From the NCBI GenBank assembly GCA_020026195.1, contig JAHHQW010000071.1, positions 1 to 9,470 of the forward strand: 9,470 bases of DNA, written 5' to 3'. The stretch comes from Prevotella sp. (GTDB taxonomy: Bacteria; Bacteroidota; Bacteroidia; Bacteroidales; Bacteroidaceae). How positions within the stretch are numbered: position 1 is the first letter of the stretch; the number at the start of each line of letters is the position of its first letter. Positions 1-5,937 of the stretch are shown here, piece after piece. A program made the position numbers and the translations under genes. The notes beneath the pieces were generated by a model. The model did not search any database. It was not told the origin of the DNA and saw nothing but the letters and a program-made list of their open reading frames with translations.

Positions 1-287
1 ACATTAGAAAAACTCTTTATTTCACCTTTAAGAAAATTACAAGGTGTCTCAAATCCTATACTGTCTACGAAGTTTACGGGATTTTTATAGACATTCTCTT
101 TTGTCCATAATACTTGAGACATGATGCCGTCTTCAACTACATAGGTAATACTATCAATACTTGTTATGGGAAAAACATCTGTAACATTATCGTGGTATAC
201 ATACACTCTGTTTTCATTTTGCGCCATGACATCAAATGAAACGAGCGAAGCAAATATTACAAATAGAATTAATATATATTTTTTCAT
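1..287 (-). CDS. Partial exported Bacteroidetes surface-type protein (N-terminal 95 residues)
   Basis: This is an open frame read from the ATG at 287 down to the left edge with no stop, so the C-terminus is missing. The first 23 residues form a signal peptide: MKK, a hydrophobic stretch of I, L, F and V, then a likely cleavage after VMAQ. The mature part begins NENRVYVYHDN and contains two similar short patterns, ITSIDSITYV (about residues 42-51) and VNFVDSIGFE (about residues 75-84). Paired DSI-T/G-F motifs of this kind are common near the N-terminus of exported or lipid-anchored proteins in Prevotella and Bacteroides whose function is unknown. The start codon overlaps the stop of the upstream gene as ATGA, which supports this start and translational coupling. 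The downstream part of the protein would decide its role, and it lies outside the window. The export call is firm; the function is unknown. Confidence 0.75.
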   Translation of the reverse strand, partial: MKKYILILFVIFASLVSFDVMAQNENRVYVYHDNVTDVFPITSIDSITYVVEDGIMSQVLWTKENVYKNPVNFVDSIGFETPCNFLKGEIKSFSN

Positions 288-763
288 TTCTTCAATATTT
301 TATAGGTTATACCATTTACTTTTACTACATAGTATCCATTTGCCAGACGACTTACAGGAACTGCAAGAGTATTTCCTTTTTTAACTTCACGTGATAAAAC
401 CAAAATACCATCAGAAGATACAATCCGGACTGAGAGTTCAGTGTCTGAAGCTTCGAACATCAATGTTTCACCATTGAAGGTAAAAGGATTCTCCATCTTT
501 CCTTCTACATTAACAATTTTGGTAAATTCATCATTCTCATAAGTTAATCTTAACATCTGAGATAACTCGTAATTAACTTCCACACCATCGGTCTTTATTA
601 CAAGATTGTAATCCGAGAAAGTTACTTTCGGAGACTCATTTAATAAATAAGAGACTTTAGTCCCGTCTTTTGCCCACACTACAAGATGTGTAGGATTGGT
701 TTCTGCCATAGATGAAAGGCAAAAAGCAGAAACAAACAATAATAAAAATTTTCTTACAATCAT
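284..763 (-). CDS. Small exported protein with a C-terminal sorting-domain-like end
   Basis: This is a 159-residue protein of unknown function. Residues 1-20 are a clear signal peptide ending SSMA before ETNPTHL. Residues 25-77 form a beta-rich region (LVVWAKDGTKVSYLL, then a TYEN segment) of a kind often seen in small secreted Bacteroidales proteins. The last 60 residues resemble a type IX secretion C-terminal domain: a serine/aspartate-rich strand region (VRIVSSDGILVLSREV), then NGYYVVKVNG, ending ITYKILKK. Such ends normally sit on larger cargo, so a protein that is little more than signal, one small domain and this tail is unusual. Whether this one is a true sorting signal is inference. 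The gene ends in an ATGA overlap with the next exported protein, so the two are probably made together and may act together at the cell surface. Confidence 0.8.
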   Translation of the reverse strand: MIVRKFLLLFVSAFCLSSMAETNPTHLVVWAKDGTKVSYLLNESPKVTFSDYNLVIKTDGVEVNYELSQMLRLTYENDEFTKIVNVEGKMENPFTFNGETLMFEASDTELSVRIVSSDGILVLSREVKKGNTLAVPVSRLANGYYVVKVNGITYKILKK

Positions 764-789
764 AATATTAATTATTAAAGGAACTATTG

Positions 790-822
790 CGAATATAATT
801 ATTTATATGTTTATTTGCAATT
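790..822 (-). promoter_or_regulatory. Candidate Bacteroidetes promoter for the exported-protein pair
   Basis: On the minus strand TATATTCG (797 to 790) is one base from the TAnnTTTG -7 element. ATTG at 822-819 lies 21 bases upstream, in the place expected for the -33 element. The start codon of the 159-residue gene is 27 bases further downstream. The match is imperfect and the region is AT-rich, so a chance hit is possible. Confidence 0.35.
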
Positions 823-855
823 TTTAATAAGGAAAAATGATATTTTGATTGCAAA
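815..855. repeat. 8-bp inverted repeat in the divergent intergenic region
   Basis: TTTGCAAT (815-822) and its exact reverse complement ATTGCAAA (848-855) are separated by 25 bases. Each arm contains the palindrome TTGCAA, so the pair could be two copies of one operator rather than a stem. The left arm overlaps the candidate -33 element of the minus-strand promoter. In AT-rich DNA this can arise by chance. Confidence 0.25.
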
Positions 856-984
856 ATAATTTTGTAATATCAAAACAAGAATTTTATACTTGATTACTAA
901 ATTGGCATCACTGCTACGAATTCTTCGAGAAAGATATGCAATTTCAAAATGACGACACATTATAGATTTTATCATTTTTATTAG

Positions 985-992
985 TATCTTTG
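985..992 (+). promoter_or_regulatory. Candidate -7 element for the DUF1294/MBL/RNase H-like genes
   Basis: TATCTTTG matches the Bacteroidetes TAnnTTTG element exactly and ends 13 bases before the first ATG of the DUF1294 gene. No TTTG or TTG is visible about 20 bases upstream, so only half of the promoter is recognisable. The leader would be very short, roughly 8 bases to the ATG at 1006 or 14 bases to the ATG at 1012. This makes the second ATG a reasonable alternative start. Confidence 0.4.
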
Positions 993-1005
993 TGCGGTTT
1001 ATCAG

Positions 1006-1287
1006 ATGCTTATGAACATACAGACTGCAATAATCACATACCTTGCACTTATCAACATCATTACATTCATAATGTATGGTGCTGACAAATACAAAGCCAT
1101 ACATAACCAATGGCGTATTCCCGAAGCTACCCTGATTACTGCTGCAATAATAGGCGGCAGCATAGGAGCATGGTGCGGGATGAAGGTGTGGCATCACAAG
1201 ACGATGCATCTTAAATTCAAGTACGGAGTGCCTCTGATATTCATTCTTCAGATGACTTCTGCCATATATTTACTAACGAATTATTAA
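1006..1287 (+). CDS. DUF1294 family small membrane protein
   Basis: This is a 93-residue inner-membrane protein of the DUF1294 family, whose function is unknown. Three hydrophobic segments are visible at about residues 5-23, 42-58 and 74-91. The family signature between them is present: ADKYKA (26-31), RIPE (37-40), a glycine-rich IIGGSIGAWCGM (48-59) and the HHKTMHLKF stretch (63-71). The length is normal for the stand-alone form of the family. A second in-frame ATG at 1012 would shorten the protein by two residues and fits better with the candidate promoter just upstream. The MBL-fold gene starts 2 bp after the stop, so the two are almost certainly co-transcribed. Family assignment is confident; no substrate or role can be read from the sequence. 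Confidence 0.88.
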   Translation: MLMNIQTAIITYLALINIITFIMYGADKYKAIHNQWRIPEATLITAAIIGGSIGAWCGMKVWHHKTMHLKFKYGVPLIFILQMTSAIYLLTNY

Positions 1288-1289
1288 AC

Positions 1290-2048
1290 ATGACACTTAC
1301 ATATATCTTTCACAGCGGATTTGTTCTCGATAACGAGAAATGCCTTATCGTATTCGATTTCTGGCTCGACCCTGAACATCTGATACCCGAAATACTTAAG
1401 AACACCACCAAACCGGTGTATGTATTCTCAAGTCATTTTCACGAAGATCATTTTACGAAAGAGATATTCACATGGCGCGAACTCTACCCCGCCCTTAACA
1501 TCACATACATTCTTTCAAAGGATATTCTTAAACACCATCGTGCTAAGAAAGAGGATGCTGACGTATGGATGGCAAAGGGTGCTGAATGGGAGGACGATAA
1601 CATTAAGGTTTATGCAACCGGAAGTAACGACAGCGGTGTGTCGTGGATTATAGAATGTTGCGGGAAAATGATATTCCATGCTGGTGACCTTAACAACTGG
1701 TATGCCAAGTTTCTTGCCGACGAGAATGCTCCGGGCACTATTCTCAGTAAAGAATTTATGCTCGTGAATCCCGAAAAAGAAGAAAAACGTTTCTTGGGAG
1801 AACTCAAAGACATTGCTAAGATAACTACACATTTCGACCTCGTGATGTTTCCCATTGACGGACGCATAGGCAACGGTTACACTCGCGGCGGCCGACAGTT
1901 TATAGAACGTTTCGACACAGGACTTTTCGTTCCAATGCACTTTGTTGCATCGGGCTACGAATCGGCATGGCGCATGAAAGAATTTACTGACCAGCATAAC
2001 ATTCCATTCTGGCAGATAAGTAAAGTAGGAGACAAAACAGAACTATAG
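1290..2048 (+). CDS. MBL-fold metallohydrolase
   Basis: This is a 252-residue cytoplasmic protein of the metallo-beta-lactamase superfamily. The metal-binding motif HFHEDH is at residues 49-54 (H49, H51, D53, H54). The other expected ligands follow: H130 and D133 in FHAGDLNN, and H217 in VPMHF. The set is complete, so a working dinuclear metal hydrolase is likely. There is no signal peptide, and the N-terminus starts directly with the strand preceding VFDFWLDP. The layout recalls the compact MBL proteins related to UlaG-type lactonases and predicted metal-dependent hydrolases, not the beta-lactamases or RNase J. The substrate cannot be deduced. It starts 2 bp after the DUF1294 gene, and the RNase H-like gene follows after 68 bp. 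Confidence 0.88.
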   Translation: MTLTYIFHSGFVLDNEKCLIVFDFWLDPEHLIPEILKNTTKPVYVFSSHFHEDHFTKEIFTWRELYPALNITYILSKDILKHHRAKKEDADVWMAKGAEWEDDNIKVYATGSNDSGVSWIIECCGKMIFHAGDLNNWYAKFLADENAPGTILSKEFMLVNPEKEEKRFLGELKDIAKITTHFDLVMFPIDGRIGNGYTRGGRQFIERFDTGLFVPMHFVASGYESAWRMKEFTDQHNIPFWQISKVGDKTEL

Positions 2049-2116
2049 ATTCTGCTCTAAAAAGACATTCTTAAAACGGCAGCTGACTGATACAGAAACC
2101 TGCATAATATAAAGAT

Positions 2117-2566
2117 ATGGCAAACAGACATGTCAATGAAATAAAACTACGTATGAATCCCGATACCTATTATGTATGGGTTGGCGGTTCGTGCGACTAT
2201 GCTCATAAAGAGCGTGCCGGCGGCGGTGCCTATATCATGGAACGTAACGGCATGGTTACCGACACCTACGTAATATCATCTTTCGATACCACTGAGTTCA
2301 GAATGATGCTTGAGGTAATGCTTCATGCCATGAAAAGCATTCCAGAAGCCTCATCAATAGTGTTTCTTACCAATGTGGCATATATACAGAACTTTGATAA
2401 TATGAAGGACGGCGTTGCAAATGCCGACCTGATAGCACGCTGCATAGAAGTAAAGAAAAGACATTCTTCTGTAACGGTAAAGATTGTGAGCTATCACAAA
2501 TTCCATCAGCTGCCAGACACACATGACATGGCTCACAAAGCTATGAATAAGTTAAGAAGAGGATAA
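2117..2566 (+). CDS. RNase H-like fold protein, probably catalytically inactive
   Basis: This is a 149-residue protein whose motif order matches RNase HI. GGSCDY (23-28) sits where RNase HI has DGSC. TTEFRMMLEVM (58-68) matches the TTNNRMELMAA region. FLTNVAYI (83-90) matches the STDSQYV strand. HKFHQLPDTHDMAH (127-140) matches the KGHAGHPENERCDELA loop. The alignment replaces three of the four catalytic acids: the D10 equivalent is G23, the E48 equivalent is M64 and the D70 equivalent is N86. The D134 equivalent is D137, and H127 stands at the H124 position. The fold call is by eye. A non-catalytic role such as nucleic acid binding is inference. No independent promoter is obvious in the 68 bp upstream, so it may be read with the MBL gene. 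It ends near a shared terminator. Confidence 0.75.
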   Translation: MANRHVNEIKLRMNPDTYYVWVGGSCDYAHKERAGGGAYIMERNGMVTDTYVISSFDTTEFRMMLEVMLHAMKSIPEASSIVFLTNVAYIQNFDNMKDGVANADLIARCIEVKKRHSSVTVKIVSYHKFHQLPDTHDMAHKAMNKLRRG

Positions 2567-2613
2567 TACCTCAACCCTTTTATGATGTAAGATTCACACA
2601 AAAAAGTATATAA

Positions 2614-2649
2614 AAAAAGCCTTCCAGAACAATCCGGGAAGCTCTTTTT
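2614..2649. terminator. Bidirectional intrinsic terminator between convergent genes
   Basis: The 5' arm is an A-run followed by GCCTTCC, and the 3' arm is GGAAGC followed by CTCTTTTT. The arms pair with one bulged C and an A-C mismatch around a loop of about 11 bases. An A-tract on one side and a T-tract on the other allow it to stop transcription from both the plus-strand RNase H-like gene and the minus-strand phosphatase gene. Confidence 0.65.
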
Positions 2650-2670
2650 ATTTAGTTTACATACACTTTT

Positions 2671-3480
2671 CTATACAGTAAATCTTATGTAAGCCCTGTC
2701 ATCAAACGAGCTGTTACCATGCCTGAGTCCTTTTGTAGCATGATATTCGTTTATGCACAGAGGATCGACGGACATAAGACGTCGCAGTTCTCGTTCACTT
2801 TCATCTAATGTTGGTTTCAGATGAGGATATCCGTCACTTGCCAGCACAACCTCTGCATTATTTGGAACGGGGATGACACGAACCTTATCAACGGGTATAG
2901 GGAAACCATCAATTACACTGTAGGTTACATTCTGATAAGCACATCCTTTTACAAGGAGCGGAAGAATATGTGCACGACCTTCATCATTGTCCATAAGTTC
3001 TGCAATTGTTTTTCCCTGCATCATCATAAGACGGTTATATGCCGCACGCATATCGGCAATGGGTTCCTCGTATGGTTTGTTATTCTCAAAATGCACATGC
3101 TGAACCATGCACTGGCAGTCGCCCACCATCCATATCTCACGATGATGACGACTGTAGATTACTGCCGATGCCGCCATACGGAACGTAGGTTCACGACGTA
3201 TGATGTTTACATCAGTTACAAGCTGATTGTATATAAATCCTATGTAACCAGTAATCAGACGGCAGAAACGTGACATTGTGATGTCTGCGGGCATTGAAGT
3301 GATATAACTCTTTACCATCTGCATACATAACTTGCCATTGCTCATTCCCTGACGGAAAGAGAAAGGCGACTTGCTTGTGCTGCCGTCTATTACTGCGATG
3401 AAATTATCAGTAACGATTATTCCATCTTCGCACTTATCGTCATTTGTCTTTCCTATTACGGACTGTTCTATTATGTTCAT
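2671..3480 (-). CDS. PP2C (PPM) family protein phosphatase-like protein
   Basis: This is a 269-residue cytoplasmic protein with the spaced acidic motifs of metal-dependent serine/threonine phosphatases. These are NDDKCEDG (13-20), VIDGSTS (30-36) in the position of the DGHGG/DGMGG motif, VGDCQC (119-124) in place of GDS, ASDGYP (214-219), and SFDDRAYI (258-265) near the end. The acids expected to hold two metal ions (D19, D32, D216 and D260 or D261) are present, so activity is plausible. The glycine pair after DG is replaced by serine and threonine, which sets it apart from classic members. There is no transmembrane segment or sensor domain. It starts 11 bp after the ygiQ stop, so it is probably in the same transcript. 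The target protein is unknown. Confidence 0.78.
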   Translation of the reverse strand: MNIIEQSVIGKTNDDKCEDGIIVTDNFIAVIDGSTSKSPFSFRQGMSNGKLCMQMVKSYITSMPADITMSRFCRLITGYIGFIYNQLVTDVNIIRREPTFRMAASAVIYSRHHREIWMVGDCQCMVQHVHFENNKPYEEPIADMRAAYNRLMMMQGKTIAELMDNDEGRAHILPLLVKGCAYQNVTYSVIDGFPIPVDKVRVIPVPNNAEVVLASDGYPHLKPTLDESERELRRLMSVDPLCINEYHATKGLRHGNSSFDDRAYIRFTV

Positions 3481-3491
3481 ATACCAATTTC

Positions 3492-5573
3492 TTATTTTCG
3501 TCGTGTGTTACGACCCTTAGACTTATGATAATCATCACGCGGAGCATTATCGCTGCGACCGCCCGACCTGCGACCATAGTCTTTAGAGGTATTCTCTCTG
3601 CGGCTGTTATCTTTTGAATAATAATCTCTGCGCGAACCTTCGCCACGACCGTATTCTCTGTTAGAATTATCTCTGCGAGAGTGTTCCCTCCTGCCACCAT
3701 CCTTCTTACCATTGTCCCTGTTGTCTCTGTGAGGAGCATCAGAAGGCTTGAAATCATACAGCTGCGGAATAAGGTCAGGACGTCCCATACGTCTGAGTTC
3801 CTGTTCTATACTGCGGCGCTGCTCCGGCTGATACCAGAAGAAGAACTGACGCTGTGCCAGTTTTTCACGCGGTGTCTTGGCACTATACACTGGTTCGAGA
3901 GTATACGGATCGTAACCGGTATACCATGCCTCGGTACTTACGGTCATAGGTGTCGGAGTAAAGTCCTGTATCTGTTCAAGCTGGAAATTCAGTTTCTTAG
4001 TCTTTACTGCAAGTTCTGCCATATCCTCTTCATGGCATCCGGGGTGACTGCTTATGAAATAAGGAATGAGCTGCTGGCGCAGACCAGCCTCCTTATTGAT
4101 ACGTTCGAATATCTCTGTAAACTGTTCAAACTGTTTGAACGAAGGCTTACGCATAAGTTTCAACACGGCATCCGAAGTATGTTCGGGAGCAACCTTAAGT
4201 CGTCCGCTGACATGCTTTGTAATAAGTTCCTTTGTGTATTGTTCAGCCGCCTTATTGCTTACTTCATCTTTTCCGCGATGCAGCAGAAGATCGTAACGCA
4301 CGCCACTGCCGATGAAACTCTTCTTCATACCTTTCAGTGAATCGACCGCATGATAGATGTCGAGAAGTTTGGTGTGGTCGGCATTGAGGTTTGGACACAC
4401 ATTAGGATTAATGCACGATGGTCGTTTACATTTGGCACACAGATTTTTGTTCTTACCTCCCATTCCGTACATATTGGCAGAAGGACCGCCGAGGTCGCTA
4501 AGATATCCCTTGAAATCGGGCATATCCATAACCTGCTTCACTTCTTTCAATATACTCTCCTTTGAACGACAAACGATGAACTTTCCCTGATGTGCAGAAA
4601 TTGTACAGAACGCACAACCTCCGAAACATCCTCGGTGAATATTAACCGACAGTTTTATCATCTCATAAGCAGGAATACGCTTGTCTTTATATTTAGGATG
4701 TGGATAACGTGTGTAAGGAAGATCGAACACTGCATCCATCTCTTCTGTCGACATAGGCTGGTAAGGAGGATTGACAACGACATACACGTTGCCTGTCTGC
4801 TGCAACAGTCGCTGAGCATGAACCTTATTAGATTCTTCCTCTATATGACGGAAATTCTCGGCCTCAGCTTTCTTATTCTGCAAACATTCCTCATGTGAAT
4901 GAAGCACGATGTCATCATCTGTTATTCCTCCTGGAATATCTTCAGGCTTAGACAGATACACGGTCTGTGGAATCTCTCGTATGTCACTCACGGGTCGTCC
5001 GCTTTCTATCTGACGTGCAAGTTCCACGATAGGACGTTCACCCATTCCGTAAATAATCATGTCGGCACCCGAATCACATAGAATACTGCGGCGCACCTTA
5101 TCCTGCCAGTAATCGTAATGTGTGAGACGTCGCATAGAAGCCTCGATACCACCTAAGATTACGGGGACATCAGGATATATCTGCTTGAGAATCTGAGTAT
5201 ATACAATCGTAGGATATTCCGGACGACAGTCGTGACGTCCGTCAGGACTGTAAGCATCTTCAGAACGCAGACGCTTGTTTGCCGTGTATTTATTAACCAT
5301 GGAGTCCATGCATCCCGGTGCTATTCCGAAGAACAGACGCGGACGTCCCAATTTCTTAAAGTCACGGAAATCACCATGCCAGTCGGGCTGCGGCACTATT
5401 GCCACCTTATAGCCTGCAGCTTCGAGCACACGCCCGATGACAGCAGCGCCGAAAGACGGATGATCTACATAGGCATCGGCAGAAAACAGAATGACATCTG
5501 CTTCCTCCCAGCCACGAATCTTCATCTCCTTCTTAGTGGTAGGCAGCCAGTCTTTTAAGTTAAGTTCTCTCAT
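3492..5573 (-). CDS. ygiQ: YgiQ-family radical SAM protein with basic low-complexity tail
   Basis: This is a 693-residue radical SAM protein of the YgiQ (UPF0313) family, whose reaction is not established. The N-terminal third carries the family's conserved blocks, including ADAYVDHPSFG, QPDWHGDF, LGGIEASMRRLTHYDYW and YGMGERP. The radical SAM cysteines are C316, C320 and C323 in the motif RGCFGGCAFC, which binds a 4Fe-4S cluster. A second cysteine group lies at C379, C382, C387 and C393. APEHTS and ISSHPGCHEEDM follow, as in the E. coli protein, then the DUF3362-type C-terminal region to about residue 610. Residues 612-693 form a repetitive tail rich in R, D, N, G, S and K. The start overlaps the 107-residue gene as ATGA, which fixes this start and implies translational coupling. 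Family assignment is very confident. Confidence 0.95.
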   Translation of the reverse strand: MRELNLKDWLPTTKKEMKIRGWEEADVILFSADAYVDHPSFGAAVIGRVLEAAGYKVAIVPQPDWHGDFRDFKKLGRPRLFFGIAPGCMDSMVNKYTANKRLRSEDAYSPDGRHDCRPEYPTIVYTQILKQIYPDVPVILGGIEASMRRLTHYDYWQDKVRRSILCDSGADMIIYGMGERPIVELARQIESGRPVSDIREIPQTVYLSKPEDIPGGITDDDIVLHSHEECLQNKKAEAENFRHIEEESNKVHAQRLLQQTGNVYVVVNPPYQPMSTEEMDAVFDLPYTRYPHPKYKDKRIPAYEMIKLSVNIHRGCFGGCAFCTISAHQGKFIVCRSKESILKEVKQVMDMPDFKGYLSDLGGPSANMYGMGGKNKNLCAKCKRPSCINPNVCPNLNADHTKLLDIYHAVDSLKGMKKSFIGSGVRYDLLLHRGKDEVSNKAAEQYTKELITKHVSGRLKVAPEHTSDAVLKLMRKPSFKQFEQFTEIFERINKEAGLRQQLIPYFISSHPGCHEEDMAELAVKTKKLNFQLEQIQDFTPTPMTVSTEAWYTGYDPYTLEPVYSAKTPREKLAQRQFFFWYQPEQRRSIEQELRRMGRPDLIPQLYDFKPSDAPHRDNRDNGKKDGGRREHSRRDNSNREYGRGEGSRRDYYSKDNSRRENTSKDYGRRSGGRSDNAPRDDYHKSKGRNTRRK

Positions 5574-5893
5574 TCAGCAACCTCGCTCTCAGTTTTCTCG
5601 GGGTTCTCTTCGTTCCATTTCTGATAGAGTGCTACGAGCTTTTCGAGACCGAAAGCCTTCATATTGTTGTTATAGATCACATCAAGGCACAGGTCAAGAA
5701 GATCGTTATCCTTACCGCCTGTCTCTAACATTGCCCTGATATTAAGTTTCAATTTATCGAGTACACTCTCGTCGATAATGCCGTTACTGTCCACGAGATT
5801 GCGCAACAGCTGGTATTTACGTAATGTTTCCAGATGCTTGTCGCTTACACTGATGCTTCGCGTTCCTGACGCATTTGACTGAATCTTGTACAT
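5570..5893 (-). CDS. Hypothetical small acidic helical protein coupled to ygiQ
   Basis: This is a 107-residue protein I do not recognise. It has no signal peptide or membrane segment. After a polar, serine-rich start (residues 1-18) it is mostly predicted helix, with amphipathic stretches around 18-35, 42-57 and 62-93. It ends in an acidic stretch rich in E (about 94-107). Its stop overlaps the ygiQ start as ATGA, so the two are translated together and the protein may assist or regulate YgiQ; that is inference from position alone. The gap to the upstream amidase gene is 44 bp of AT-rich DNA, where I see no exact TAnnTTTG promoter. The start at 5893 is the first ATG of the frame and has no evident Shine-Dalgarno, as is normal in Bacteroidetes. 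Confidence 0.8.
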   Translation of the reverse strand: MYKIQSNASGTRSISVSDKHLETLRKYQLLRNLVDSNGIIDESVLDKLKLNIRAMLETGGKDNDLLDLCLDVIYNNNMKAFGLEKLVALYQKWNEENPEKTESEVAE

Positions 5894-5937
5894 AATGTTA
5901 TTGTTTTTATTATTATATATTTTTACTCTGTAATAAT

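Noticed and set aside
811..1209. 132-residue minus-strand open frame across the divergent intergenic region
   Set aside because: It starts inside the DUF1294 gene on the opposite strand and its composition is rich in C, Y, K and I with no domain or motif. The DUF1294 frame has clear family motifs, so this one is a shadow.
1515..1997. 160-residue minus-strand open frame opposite the MBL gene
   Set aside because: It lies wholly within the MBL-fold gene, which has a complete metal-binding motif set. The antisense translation shows no recognisable pattern.
3681..4340. 219-residue plus-strand open frame opposite ygiQ
   Set aside because: It is antisense to highly conserved YgiQ sequence, and the translation has no family resemblance.
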